Shown: positions 1-9,110, numbered from the stretch's first letter. The stretch: 64,000 bases of DNA from Pseudobdellovibrionaceae bacterium (GCA_030158485.1 JAOASS010000019.1:1-64000), one strand, 5' to 3'. Notes: generated by a model not told the origin, from the letters alone. A program made the numbers and translations.

Positions 1-2089
1 TGCCCGAAGCAAAAGTCTGAGTTCCACCACTTTGTCCACCAAGAGACGTGATTCCTGCGCCGGCAAGACCGAGTGCTTGAATCGAAGTTCCGTCCCAGTA
101 TTTCACAACATTTGTCGTTGTATTAAACCAAGTATAACCTTTTTGAGTCGTGTTCCAGCCGACCGTGGAAGGATCTGAAGCTGTTTGAAAAAGTCCAAAA
201 GTTCCTGACATGCTATCGCCGGCCTTATTAACAGGAGTGTATGTTAAAGCTGCTGTAACATTTGCTCCGCTTAAAGAGATTGTTCCTGAAGAAACGGATA
301 AATTGGAACCAACTTGTACAACTCCTTTAGAACCGCTTGTTGCGTCTTGATAAGAAGAAGTCGTAGCAGAAGTAATTCGACCATAAGAATCAACTGTAAC
401 AATTGGAATTGTCGATGCGGAACCGTATGCAGCAGCAGTGACTCCTGAAGTTGCAAGTCGAGCTACGCCTGAAGAAACATTAATTCCACTGACGGCAGCG
501 TTGGTATCAAATTGTATGAGCCCTTTAGCGACATAAGAAGCGTCAGCAGGCGTTGTATCGTTATCAGTGCCACAGTCCCATCCAGTAACAGCATTAAACT
601 TTAGAATTTGACCTGCGGTACAATCGAACTTTTCCCAGCTATTTGTCACATTATATCTAAAAACACTTCCTAAAGCAGGCGTTGCCGTTGAAACAGCAAA
701 ACTCTGTAATTTGACGGCATTTACATTTGTTAAGATACTTCCGTCTACAGCAGGTAATTTAGCCGCCCCATCTAATTGCACTATTTTATTGGCAGACGTC
801 CCAACATCAACATTGATTGTTCCAGATGTTGTAATTGTGCCACCATTCAATCCTGTCCCCGCAGTAATACTCGTCACAGTTCCGCCTGATGCTGTTGTCC
901 ATGCGGGTTGGCCTGATCCGTTCATAGTTAACACTTGTCCGCTTGTTCCTGGAGCTAGCACATTCATTTGCGAAGCTGTTGAGACAACGACTCCGCCATT
1001 AACATACGGTAACGGAGAAAATTTAGGAACAGCTTGAACACTTGAGCCATCCCAGTAGTGAATTTCGTTAGTTGTGCTATTTCCCCAAAGAGTCCCTAAA
1101 CAACTAAATCCACAGCCAACCAAATAAGTTGTTTGCAGATTTGATTCCTGAATATTTGTATAGCGGCCAGTTGCCATAAAGCCACTACTCAAAACATTTC
1201 CAGAAAACTGAGCATTTTGACCCGCATCCAGAGTCAGTGCTGTTGTTGTTCCAGTTTGAAAAGTGAGCTGATTCGTTGTTTCACTTGATTTAATCGAAGC
1301 CCGCTGAGTTGTGCCAGAAAAAAAATCAATGCTACTTTGCCCAGCGCCACCGGAAAGCATTTCCATGCGGAAAGAAGGCGAGGACTTTTTGACATGGATA
1401 TCAGCGGCTGTAGTCGATGTGCCGACACCAAGAGTTCCCGTTGCGGCAGGTGCATAAAATCCGACGGCCGAAGTTACAGCGCCAGCAAAACTATTTCCTG
1501 AATCAGTCCGAGCATAAAGAGAATCATGATTATGTAAAGTAGAGGCGTCTGCACTGCCAGTTAACGTATTTAAATTTGCTTGCGTCACGTTTCCAGAAAC
1601 TTGAATGAAGTCAGCAGAAGCTTTGCCACCTAAGTATTGTGCATGAAGTGAATAAGGTGAACTTGCAATTGTTTGCATATCAGGCAAAGTGAATCCGTCG
1701 ACAACAACTCGAATTCGTCTCCAGTCATTTGCGCTTGGAGTGTAAGTTGCCGCACAAGAATTGGTTAAAACATTTGAAGCAGTATTATTAAATACTTTTT
1801 GAAACTCCAAGGCTCCAGCCGGATAACTTTTTCTTGAGGGATCTCCAAGTAATACAGAGAAAACGCCATAGTCATTTGGCGTAACTGTTTGTGTATCTTC
1901 GTAAATATAGCAACTTCCAGAAGGAGGCAGTATTTGAAACTTAATCGTAACAGTATAATTAACGGTGTTTCCACTTGCATCAGTTACTCGGCCTTGAAAT
2001 GGCAGCAATGTAGGAGCTTGCGCAAAAGCGAAGCGACAGACAAAGCAGAAAACTAGAAGGAAAGAATTCCTGCATAGTTTAAGGAGCAT
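1..2089 (-). CDS. Large tail-fibre-like exported protein (3' end outside window)
   Basis: The frame is open from an ATG at 2089 to the left edge (about 696 codons seen), so the stop and C-terminus are missing. It starts with a signal peptide (hydrophobic stretch ending in FAFAQ). A compact N-terminal region follows, including LLPFQGRVTDASG, then a long low-complexity region rich in Ser, Thr, Gly and Ala. The motif YWDG-S/T-S-V/I-QA occurs twice (about residues 340 and 660), and phrases such as GITSLGGQSGG resemble phage tail-fibre and bacterial surface proteins that often end in an S74-type self-cleaving chaperone domain. That end cannot be seen here. The start overlaps the upstream lipoprotein stop by 11 bases, so the two are probably cotranscribed. 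It is likely a surface or secreted fibre; the substrate is unknown. Confidence 0.8.
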   Translation of the reverse strand, partial: MLLKLCRNSFLLVFCFVCRFAFAQAPTLLPFQGRVTDASGNTVNYTVTIKFQILPPSGSCYIYEDTQTVTPNDYGVFSVLLGDPSRKSYPAGALEFQKVFNNTASNVLTNSCAATYTPSANDWRRIRVVVDGFTLPDMQTIASSPYSLHAQYLGGKASADFIQVSGNVTQANLNTLTGSADASTLHNHDSLYARTDSGNSFAGAVTSAVGFYAPAATGTLGVGTSTTAADIHVKKSSPSFRMEMLSGGAGQSSIDFFSGTTQRASIKSSETTNQLTFQTGTTTALTLDAGQNAQFSGNVLSSGFMATGRYTNIQESNLQTTYLVGCGFSCLGTLWGNSTTNEIHYWDGSSVQAVPKFSPLPYVNGGVVVSTASQMNVLAPGTSGQVLTMNGSGQPAWTTASGGTVTSITAGTGLNGGTITTSGTINVDVGTSANKIVQLDGAAKLPAVDGSILTNVNAVKLQSFAVSTATPALGSVFRYNVTNSWEKFDCTAGQILKFNAVTGWDCGTDNDTTPADASYVAKGLIQFDTNAAVSGINVSSGVARLATSGVTAAAYGSASTIPIVTVDSYGRITSATTSSYQDATSGSKGVVQVGSNLSVSSGTISLSGANVTAALTYTPVNKAGDSMSGTFGLFQTASDPSTVGWNTTQKGYTWFNTTTNVVKYWDGTSIQALGLAGAGITSLGGQSGGTQTFASG

Positions 2090-2651
2090 AGACGATTCCG
2101 GTCGTGAGTGTGTCCATATTATACGTATTCAGGATAGGAGGTTCACGCTGACCAGTCATGTAAGATGACATTGTGAAGGATAGCGTCGGGGACGTAAGGC
2201 TTGATAATGCTGAATTACTAGCCGTGACGAAAGTCAGAAGATTTGCAGTAGGAGGGATAACCACGCGAATACTTGCGACTGCAGATTTGGTGTAAGAAAA
2301 TTTTGTGCGCGATCTAATTTCAACTCGTGCGTTGGTATAAACAACAACATTGAAATTAAAAGCTCCTGTTGTACACAACCCCAAATCGGTCCACGAAGTT
2401 CCACCATTAATTGTGTATTCGGTGCCGAAAGATTTAGTATCGCAAGCGCCTGCGATGTTAAAGATGGATGAACTAGAAGTGAATGAAATATCAGATTGTC
2501 CATTGATTGTAGGCTGCAAAGTTTCAATAATTTCAGAAACGTTGGGGCTTGAAGACTGAACGCATGAAACTAAAGTACTTAAAGAAAAAAAAATAACCAA
2601 ACCAACTGGGTGGATTTCTTTCTTAAATTTGTTTAATTGTCCTGCAAACAT
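2079..2651 (-). CDS. Putative lipoprotein upstream of fibre-like protein
   Basis: A 190-residue exported protein. I prefer the ATG at 2651, which has AAAAAGG about 9 bases upstream; the frame also extends to a GTG at 2687. From the ATG the N-terminus has several lysines, a hydrophobic stretch and a lipobox-like LVSC with the cysteine at about residue 30, so it is probably a lipoprotein. The rest is Ser/Thr-rich with YTINGGTSWTDLG, which resembles an Ig-like or carbohydrate-associated beta fold, and I recognise no named family. The gene overlaps the start of the large fibre-like gene, suggesting translational coupling and a role in anchoring or presenting that protein (inference). Confidence 0.72.
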   Translation of the reverse strand: MFAGQLNKFKKEIHPVGLVIFFSLSTLVSCVQSSSPNVSEIIETLQPTINGQSDISFTSSSSIFNIAGACDTKSFGTEYTINGGTSWTDLGLCTTGAFNFNVVVYTNARVEIRSRTKFSYTKSAVASIRVVIPPTANLLTFVTASNSALSSLTSPTLSFTMSSYMTGQREPPILNTYNMDTLTTGIVYAP

Positions 2652-2778
2652 TTTGCTAAGCCTTTTTTTGCGTGAAGTTGTAACCACTTAAAAAAACTCA
2701 TAATCCACCACAATCTAGTCGGTCTGCTTGCTCTTTAAGTTTAGTTAATTTCCAACAATTTGAGTTGAAAATGTCGTG

Positions 2779-2808
2779 AATTCTCATGTTCTAATCAGAA
2801 TGAGAATT
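2779..2808. promoter_or_regulatory. Inverted repeat in the divergent intergenic region 2652-2968
   Basis: AATTCTCAT (2779-2787) and ATGAGAATT (2800-2808) are perfect 9-base inverted arms around a 12-base spacer. They sit in the 317-base gap between the lipoprotein gene and the small plus-strand gene. The rest of the gap is AT-rich, and I see no other gene and no convincing -35/-10 pair. The repeat could bind a dimeric regulator or fold as a hairpin; there is no T-run that would make it a clear terminator. Confidence 0.35.
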
Positions 2809-2968
2809 AAGAAAAAATATCTTGTAAGTCTTAAATTAAATTTGTGTCTCGGAATGGAACACATTTTGTAGTCACACCCTGTAAAGAAGTAACAAAATAA
2901 ATTATTATGACAACTGATAAGGATTAGAGCGGGCACGGCATTTGCTTTACATGGGATTGGGGAATTTT

Positions 2969-3445
2969 ATGGAAACAAGCGTGTTTATAAAAAAATTATT
3001 TTTTGCACTTTCGACGGGATCGATACTTGTGTATCTCGTTTCATTTCATTCGGTGGGCAAAACAAAACAAGAGGGTCTTGAGCGTCGTCAGTGTCAAACC
3101 GAGTTGATCAAAGTACGCTCGGGCCAACCGTTGGCGTTAAAATATCAATATGAAGTTGTACCAAGTAATGTTTTAAGTCTTTCAAACTTAGAGCAGAGAA
3201 TGGTGACTCAGTATATGAAACTCACACGACATAGCCTCATTCAAGATGGACTAGAAAATCCCTTTCTTATTACATCTTATCGAATGGAAAGCCGAAATCG
3301 AAATCTTTTGGGATATAAGATTGTGATTGATACTGTAATGGAAGAAGATGATGTGATGACGTTATATTTAACGAAAAAACAGAAATTGTTATTTTGGCAC
3401 CTAGAAACTGCGGAGCCTCAACAAAAATGGGCTTGTCAGACTTAA
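2969..3445 (+). CDS. Small membrane-anchored or exported protein, unknown function
   Basis: About 158 residues from the ATG at 2969, which has GGGG six bases upstream; in-frame TTG (2942) and ATG (2951) starts lie further up without a better ribosome site. The N-terminus (VFIKKLFFALSTGSILVYL) is a positively charged segment followed by a hydrophobic stretch, fitting a signal anchor or uncleaved signal peptide. The remainder is soluble and basic, with two cysteines (RRQCQTE and a C-terminal WACQT) that could form a disulfide. No family is recognised. Its stop codon shares a TTAA with the stop of the convergent purine phosphorylase gene. Confidence 0.6.
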   Translation: METSVFIKKLFFALSTGSILVYLVSFHSVGKTKQEGLERRQCQTELIKVRSGQPLALKYQYEVVPSNVLSLSNLEQRMVTQYMKLTRHSLIQDGLENPFLITSYRMESRNRNLLGYKIVIDTVMEEDDVMTLYLTKKQKLLFWHLETAEPQQKWACQT

Positions 3446-4260
3446 TCTATTTTAGATAGTAGACTTTTGAGGAAATCAATAAATTGAGTTTCAACTTTTT
3501 TTGCAGTGTCAGTGACTTCTTGGTGCGACAGTTTATTTCTAGAAAATCCCGCAGCCAAATTTGTAATACAACTTAAAGCAGCCACTCTTAAGCCTAAATG
3601 ATTTGCAGCGATTGATTCGGGGACAGTGCTCATTCCAACAGCTTTTCCGCCAATAGTTTTTAAATATCTTACTTCGGCAGGGGTTTCGTAGGTGGGCCCG
3701 GTGACTCCGCAATAAATGCCCTTGTGATATCGAAGGTTCATTTCGTTAAAAGAACTTTCCATGAACTCAATTAGTTTTTTATCGTAAGCTTCGGTCATGT
3801 CGGGAAAGCGTGGGCCCAATTGTTTTAAGTTAGGCCCCATAAGCGGATTTATTCCCATCAAGTTGATATGGTCCTCGATGATCATAAAATCACCAGCTTG
3901 CATTGTTTCACCAAAACCACCGGCAGAATTTGTTAAAATAAGAGTTTCAATTCCTAGCATCGCCATTGTGCGCGTTGGGTAGACAACTGTATCCATCGAG
4001 TGACCTTCATAATAATGAAGTCTTCCTTGTAAAATGACAATGGAGTGCTTACCCAATGTACCAAGAATTAAATTTCCTTGATGGCCTTCGACAGAAGTTG
4101 AAACGAAGTGTGGAATTTTATGAAAAGGAATTTGCGCATCAACTTGTACATGCTGAACGAATGAACCCAGTCCCGAACCCAAAATAATTCCAATCTTAGG
4201 TTTTACCTGAGATTGAGAACGTATAAAACTGACGGTTTCGGTTAAATTATCTAATAGCAT
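3442..4260 (-). CDS. punA: Purine nucleoside phosphorylase
   Basis: A 272-residue cytoplasmic enzyme cleaving purine (deoxy)nucleosides with phosphate to base and (deoxy)ribose-1-phosphate. It belongs to the trimeric PNP/MTAP family: GSGLG phosphate loop (28-32), EGHQG (59-62 region), NSAGG (111-115), GPTYETPAE with Glu192, VGMSTVPE with Met210, and Asn234 in ITNLA. The Glu/Asn pair is the one used by 6-oxopurine (guanosine/inosine) enzymes. It is the last gene of the pilT-deoC-deoA-punA run, four bases after deoA. It would feed deoxyribose-1-phosphate and free bases into salvage, which suits a predator recycling prey DNA (inference). Confidence 0.93.
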   Translation of the reverse strand: MLLDNLTETVSFIRSQSQVKPKIGIILGSGLGSFVQHVQVDAQIPFHKIPHFVSTSVEGHQGNLILGTLGKHSIVILQGRLHYYEGHSMDTVVYPTRTMAMLGIETLILTNSAGGFGETMQAGDFMIIEDHINLMGINPLMGPNLKQLGPRFPDMTEAYDKKLIEFMESSFNEMNLRYHKGIYCGVTGPTYETPAEVRYLKTIGGKAVGMSTVPESIAANHLGLRVAALSCITNLAAGFSRNKLSHQEVTDTAKKVETQFIDFLKSLLSKID

Positions 4261-4264
4261 ATAA

Positions 4265-5563
4265 TCACAAAAGTGTTTTTACTATCAGATCGACTACGGG
4301 TGGCTTTTGCAAGGAAATTTGAACTGATTCCCTTAATAGTTCAGCCGCTTCCATGAACAAAGATCGATTGGCTCCATAAATCGTGAATAGTTTTTCACCT
4401 TTTTGCACGGGATCGCCAATTTTTTTATAAAATTCAAAACCAGCAGTGGGCTCAATTTGATCAGTCGAAACTAACCGACCTGCTTTAAGGGCAATTCCCG
4501 CGATGCCAATTTTTTCTGTTTGATAGGATTGAATGTAACCATCGAATTCAGCAAAAATGTCTTCAGTATTGGAAGAAAGTGGTAGCTCATCCAGCTTTCC
4601 GCCCTGAATTTTAACCATTTCTTTAAACTTTGCAAGAGCAGCACCTGACTCAAGCTGCTTTTCACAAGCGATAAAAGCTTCATGAAAGTTTTTGGCCCGC
4701 CCCGCAAGTAAAACCATGTGCGCAGACAATGCCAAACTCAGATCCCGAGTGCTTTTATAAAGAGGATGAGATTCCCCGCGCATAATTTCGACACACTCAA
4801 AAGTTTCAAGAGAATTTCCGGCGAAACGCCCAAGAGGCTGATTCATATCAGTGATCAAAGCTGTGCACTTTTTTCCCGCATCTTTTGCAATACGTTGAAG
4901 CGAAAGAGCTAACTTTTCTGCTTGATCAACAGATTTCATAAAGGCCCCTGTTCCCCATTTCACATCAAGTACTAAGCCGTTGGCACCTTCAGCTAACTTT
5001 TTTGACATAATGCTGGCACAAATAAGTGGAAGACTTTCTATTGTGGCCGTGACATCTCGCAGGGCATAGATTTTTTTATCAGCTGGGCAAATATCAAGAG
5101 TTTGACCAATAAAAGAAATCTTATTTTCAAAAATCATTTTTTCAAATTGTTCTAATGACAGCTGAGTATTAAAGCCAGGAATGCTTTCAAGTTTATCAAG
5201 AGTTCCCCCGGTGTGGCCTAATCCTCGGCCTGAAATCATGGGTACAGGAATTCCAAGTGAAGCCACGAGGGGACCCAGTATAAGACTTGTTTTGTCACCC
5301 ACTCCGCCTGTGCTGTGTTTATCAACTTTGAATTCAGGTGTTTTTGGAAAACTCATCACACGACCAGATTTAATCATGACCTGGGTTAGGGCCAGAGTTT
5401 CTTTTTGATTTAGTCCTTGAAAATAAATAGCCATCAAGAGTGCCGACATTTGGTAGTCTGGAATCTCATTTTTAGTATAACTCAAGATAAAAAATGAAAT
5501 TTCTTGCTCAGTAAGCTCGTGCCCATTGCGTTTGGCCTTGATAATTTCCGCAGGAAAAAACAC
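4265..5563 (-). CDS. deoA: Thymidine / pyrimidine-nucleoside phosphorylase
   Basis: A 432-residue enzyme converting thymidine (and perhaps uridine) plus phosphate to base and deoxyribose-1-phosphate. The family signature is clear: VDKHSTGGVGDKTSL phosphate-binding segment, then GRGLGHTGGTLDKLE in the alpha/beta domain, with the N-terminal helical domain before it and the C-terminal domain (TAGFEFYKKIGDPVQKGE) after it. Length is normal. Thymidine and pyrimidine phosphorylases cannot be separated from sequence by eye. The start overlaps the deoC stop by one base, so the two are translationally coupled. Confidence 0.92.
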   Translation of the reverse strand: MFFPAEIIKAKRNGHELTEQEISFFILSYTKNEIPDYQMSALLMAIYFQGLNQKETLALTQVMIKSGRVMSFPKTPEFKVDKHSTGGVGDKTSLILGPLVASLGIPVPMISGRGLGHTGGTLDKLESIPGFNTQLSLEQFEKMIFENKISFIGQTLDICPADKKIYALRDVTATIESLPLICASIMSKKLAEGANGLVLDVKWGTGAFMKSVDQAEKLALSLQRIAKDAGKKCTALITDMNQPLGRFAGNSLETFECVEIMRGESHPLYKSTRDLSLALSAHMVLLAGRAKNFHEAFIACEKQLESGAALAKFKEMVKIQGGKLDELPLSSNTEDIFAEFDGYIQSYQTEKIGIAGIALKAGRLVSTDQIEPTAGFEFYKKIGDPVQKGEKLFTIYGANRSLFMEAAELLRESVQISLQKPPVVDLIVKTLL

Positions 5564-6246
5564 TAATAGACCCCAGTTGCCTGTAGATTTTGAATAAGCT
5601 GAAGCCCCGAACTTGTTCCGATTCGGTGGGCACCTTCTTGAATCAAAGCCACCGCTTGATCGTAGTTTTTGATTCCACCACTGGCCTTAATTTGGATTCT
5701 GCCAGCTGCAATTTTTTTCATCAGAGCCACATCTTCAAGAGTCGCGCCCCCACCGGTAAACCCCGTACTTGTTTTCACAAAAGCAGCGCCGGCCGCTATG
5801 GAAAGTTCGACAGCTTTTATTTTTTCATCTTGATTTAAAAGATGTGTTTCGAGAATAACTTTAATGGGCCGCCCTTGAGAAGCTTGTACAATACAAGAAA
5901 TATCTTCTTCTACGAAATCCCAATTTTTTTCTTTCAGCCCGCCAAGAGAAATAACCATATCAATTTCATCGCAACCATCACTCACAGCCAAGGATGTTTC
6001 AAAAGCTTTTACTTTGGTGTTTTGATGTCCCAACGGAAAGCCAACGACACACACAACTTTCACCGGTGTGTTCAAAAGCCATTTCTTTGAATGCTTCACA
6101 AAACGACTTGGAACACAAACACCAAAAAACTGTTGAGTAGCAGCTTCTTGACAAAGTTTTTCGAAATTGTCCAAGGTCGCTTCTGGCTTAAGAAGAGTGT
6201 TTTCGATGTAACGAATAAGATCTTGAGGTTTAAAAGCTGTTGTCAT
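5563..6246 (-). CDS. deoC: Deoxyribose-phosphate aldolase
   Basis: A 227-residue class I aldolase that splits 2-deoxyribose-5-phosphate into acetaldehyde and glyceraldehyde-3-phosphate. Catalytic residues are visible: Asp96 in EIDMV, the Schiff-base Lys158 in FVKTSTGF and Lys187 in IKASGG. Length is normal for the short bacterial form. Together with deoA and punA it completes degradation of deoxynucleosides to central metabolites. No phosphopentomutase (deoB) is in the window. The ATG overlaps the last codons of pilT by four bases, an unusual operon partner. Confidence 0.95.
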   Translation of the reverse strand: MTTAFKPQDLIRYIENTLLKPEATLDNFEKLCQEAATQQFFGVCVPSRFVKHSKKWLLNTPVKVVCVVGFPLGHQNTKVKAFETSLAVSDGCDEIDMVISLGGLKEKNWDFVEEDISCIVQASQGRPIKVILETHLLNQDEKIKAVELSIAAGAAFVKTSTGFTGGGATLEDVALMKKIAAGRIQIKASGGIKNYDQAVALIQEGAHRIGTSSGLQLIQNLQATGVY

Positions 6247-7319
6247 CCAGCTTTAGTGTTACCGCCTTTTTGAGCTAAAGTCACCTCAGTATCTTTACCC
6301 AAGAAAGTGCGAGCGTCATTCGCGGAAACTTTGCCGCTTTTTACAAGATCATCTATGTATTTTTCAAACATGATCATTCCATTTGATGTACCCGTTTGCA
6401 TGGCAGAAGGTATTTGATGGATTTTATTTTCACGTATGAGGTTTGATACAGCTTTTGTGTTTCGTAAAATTTCGTAAGCCGCCACTCGTCCCTGACCATC
6501 AGCTCTTGAAAAGAGCGTTTGGGCCACAACTCCACGTAAGCTTTCGGATAACATCGCGCGAATTTGCGCTTGTTGCCCGGCGGGAAAAACGTCGATGATT
6601 CGATCAATCGTTTTTGCAGCACTGTTTGTGTGAAGAGTTGCAAAAACTAAGTGACCTGTTTCGGCAGCAGTTAGCGCCAAAGAGATAGTCTCAAGGTCTC
6701 GTAACTCACCGACAAGCATGATATCTGGATCTTCTCGAAGAGCCGCTTTCAAAGCATTTGCAAAAGTTTTCGTATGACTTCCAACTTCGCGTTGATTCAC
6801 AAGGGCCTTAATATTGTTATGCACGAATTCCACAGGATCTTCGACTGTTAAAATATGTGCTTCTCGAGTCATATTGATGTGATGAATGAGGGCCGCAAGT
6901 GTTGTTGATTTTCCCGAACCCGTTGGCCCCGTTACCAGAATGAGCCCACGATCCGCTTCAATTAAGTCCATGATAGCAGAAGGAAGATTAAGCTCTTGCG
7001 GAGTTAAAATTTTCTCAGGAATGACACGGAAAACAGCGCCAAGACCTTTTCTTTGCATGAAAATATTCACACGAAAGCGCCCCAGACCTGGAACTTGATA
7101 GGCACAATCAAGTTCCCATTTTTCAACAAAAGTTTTTTTCTGCTTTTCAGATAAAATTTCAAAAACGAGACCTTGAATATCTTGATTGCTTAACTCTCGA
7201 TAATTCAAGGGAACCATATTTCCATGTAAACGCAAATAAGGAGGAGCGCCAGAAGTGATGTGCAAGTCTGAAGCTTTTTGTTCCACCATCAATTTAAAGA
7301 GTTCGTCAATTGTAGCCAT
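6243..7319 (-). CDS. pilT: Type IV pilus retraction ATPase PilT
   Basis: A 358-residue hexameric motor ATPase that powers pilus retraction at the inner membrane. I chose ATG 7319 (MATIDELFKLM) because AAGGA lies six bases upstream and the protein then starts like other PilT proteins; a longer frame reaches 7367. The N-terminal PAS-like domain (SDLHITSGAPPYLRLHG) is followed by Walker A GPTGSGKS (131-138), an Asp box, VGELRDLETI (Walker B region) and the His box TLHTNSAAKTIDRI. Type IV pili are needed for prey invasion in Bdellovibrio. The gene heads the deoC-deoA-punA run, which is unexpected for a motility gene. Confidence 0.93.
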   Translation of the reverse strand: MATIDELFKLMVEQKASDLHITSGAPPYLRLHGNMVPLNYRELSNQDIQGLVFEILSEKQKKTFVEKWELDCAYQVPGLGRFRVNIFMQRKGLGAVFRVIPEKILTPQELNLPSAIMDLIEADRGLILVTGPTGSGKSTTLAALIHHINMTREAHILTVEDPVEFVHNNIKALVNQREVGSHTKTFANALKAALREDPDIMLVGELRDLETISLALTAAETGHLVFATLHTNSAAKTIDRIIDVFPAGQQAQIRAMLSESLRGVVAQTLFSRADGQGRVAAYEILRNTKAVSNLIRENKIHQIPSAMQTGTSNGMIMFEKYIDDLVKSGKVSANDARTFLGKDTEVTLAQKGGNTKAG

Positions 7320-7402
7320 CGTAATCCTTTTCGGCATTTCCACAGTATTCGTTAATTCCGGTTGCATAATTTGCCAGATATAGACTAAAGACTAAAAGGT
7401 AT

Positions 7403-8935
7403 ATGGCTGCTGAAATTCTCATAAATGTAAAACCAAATGAAACACGCGTCGCTTACGTTGAATCTGGAACGTTGACAGATTTGAAACTCGAACGAAAAAC
7501 TTCACCGACTTTAGTTGGAACAGTTCATCGCGGCACTGTGATTAGGGTCCTGCCGGGCATGCAAGCCGCTTTTGTCGACATTGGTCTAGACCGGGCTGCT
7601 TTTTTGTACGTCGGTGACATTCGCGAAGACGTGGATTCTGACGCCTATCCTTTTTCTGAAATTGATCGAGATGAACCCCTTTCTACAAACGACGAAGACG
7701 GTCATCATCACGAAAGACTCGCCAGTAACAAGACTCCGATTCAAGATCTTCTGAAAGAAGGTCAATCAATTCTAGTTCAAGTCGCAAAAGATCCACTGGG
7801 AACAAAGGGCGCGCGCCTCACAACGCACGTTTCTTTACCGGGCCGGTTTGTTGTCTATTTGCCCACAATTCGCCATCTCGGAATCAGCCGCAGAATTGAA
7901 AACGAAGAAGAGCGTGATCGTCTTAAAAATATAGTTCAAAAAATAAATCCACAAGGCGGAGTCATTGTCAGGACAGCCGGCGAAGGCGCGGCCGATGATC
8001 AGCTCAAAGCTGACATTGAATACTTAGATCGATTGGGAAAAGAAATTTTTAAAAATTATGAGAAAAGAAAATCTCCTGGACAAATCCATTCTGAAATAGA
8101 TGTTGAATTGCGGGCCCTTCGCGACATGATGAGCGAAGATGTTACAGCGGTTTGGGTCGACGACGAAGATGTTCATAAAAAAGTTTCGAAATTTGTTTCT
8201 CAGTTGATGCCCAAATATAAGCAAAACATCATTTATTATGATCAGCAGAAGCCTTTATTTGATATGTACGATATTGATATGGAAATCTCTCGATCAATGG
8301 ATCGAAAGATTTGGCTTAAATCAGGCGGTTATATTGTAATCGACGAAGCGGAAGCTTTAGTTGTTATTGATGTCAATACAGGCCGCTTTGTTGGGAAAAA
8401 AGATTTAGAAGATACAATTCTTAAAACAAATCTAGAAGCGGTGCGCGAAATTGCACACCAACTTCGAATTCGGAATTGTGGCGGTATTATCATAGTCGAT
8501 TTCATTGATATGGAAAAAGAAACTCATCGGGAAAAAGTTGTTGAAGCCATTCGCGAAGAAACCTCAAATGACCGAGCCCGAACCCACGTTATTGCGATGT
8601 CGCAATTAGGCCTTGTGGAAATGACAAGAAAAAGAATTCGCCCAAGCTTGATCAAAACTTTGGCTGAACCTTGCGAATACTGCGAAGGCAAAGGCTATAT
8701 TAAAAAGAAATCCACAGTAGCCAGTGAAATTTTTCGCGAAATTGAGCGGGAATCCCCCTCGCTCGATAAGAAAAACTTATCTATCGTGATCCATTGTCAC
8801 AGCGAAGTTGTTGATTGGATTTACGAACTTGAAAGTGAATCTTTGGAACATGTTGAAAAAAAGATTGGGAAATCCATTGCCTTTAAAATCGAGCCTACTT
8901 ATCATCTTGAACAATACGAAGTTTTTTACGCATAA
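7403..8935 (+). CDS. rng: Ribonuclease E/G family endoribonuclease
   Basis: A 510-residue RNase G-length protein without the long C-terminal scaffold of RNase E. It has an N-terminal S1-like RNA-binding region (GTVIRVLPGMQAAFVDIG, then FLYVGDI) interrupted by an acidic, His-containing insertion (about 75-110), the 5'-sensor segment (LPGRFVVYLP), the metal-binding Asp pair in VVIDVNTG and IVDFIDM, and the zinc-link CEYCEGKGYI. It processes rRNA and degrades mRNA. The start ATG has AAAAGGT just upstream. It is divergent from pilT with an 83-base gap. Whether it replaces both RNase E and RNase G here is unknown. Confidence 0.92.
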   Translation: MAAEILINVKPNETRVAYVESGTLTDLKLERKTSPTLVGTVHRGTVIRVLPGMQAAFVDIGLDRAAFLYVGDIREDVDSDAYPFSEIDRDEPLSTNDEDGHHHERLASNKTPIQDLLKEGQSILVQVAKDPLGTKGARLTTHVSLPGRFVVYLPTIRHLGISRRIENEEERDRLKNIVQKINPQGGVIVRTAGEGAADDQLKADIEYLDRLGKEIFKNYEKRKSPGQIHSEIDVELRALRDMMSEDVTAVWVDDEDVHKKVSKFVSQLMPKYKQNIIYYDQQKPLFDMYDIDMEISRSMDRKIWLKSGGYIVIDEAEALVVIDVNTGRFVGKKDLEDTILKTNLEAVREIAHQLRIRNCGGIIIVDFIDMEKETHREKVVEAIREETSNDRARTHVIAMSQLGLVEMTRKRIRPSLIKTLAEPCEYCEGKGYIKKKSTVASEIFREIERESPSLDKKNLSIVIHCHSEVVDWIYELESESLEHVEKKIGKSIAFKIEPTYHLEQYEVFYA

Positions 8936-9060
8936 GTACCTGAAAGTTCTTAATTATTCGATTTTATTATAAAATAAGATGATTTAGGGCCTTCAAGACA
9001 AATTCTGAACTGTTAACAGTATAGAAGTTGACAAACCCTCCTGCAGAGTGGCAGAAACGT

Positions 9061-9090
9061 TTGGCTCATGCTATTTGCTATCGCTATAAA
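9061..9090 (+). promoter_or_regulatory. Possible promoter for rplU-rpmA
   Basis: TTGGCT (9061-9066) and TATAAA (9085-9090) are 18 bases apart and lie just before the strong Shine-Dalgarno GGAGG of rplU. A consensus-like TTGACA also occurs at 9028-9033 but has no matching -10 at a normal distance. The assignment is tentative. Confidence 0.3.
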
Positions 9091-9110
9091 AAGCCCTTTT
9101 TGGAGGAACC

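Noticed and set aside
711-1037. Plus-strand frame of 108 codons inside the fibre-like gene
   Set aside because: It is antisense to a long, signal-peptide-led open frame and has no ribosome site or homology; its Val/Pro/Thr content reflects the repeats on the other strand.
1-2089. Left-edge fibre gene as evidence of a prophage
   Set aside because: No other phage gene (integrase, capsid, terminase) is seen, and fibre-like surface proteins occur in Bdellovibrio-like chromosomes.
9028-9033. Consensus TTGACA before rplU
   Set aside because: No -10 element lies at a normal distance (bases 9050-9057 do not fit), so it is not called as a promoter by itself.
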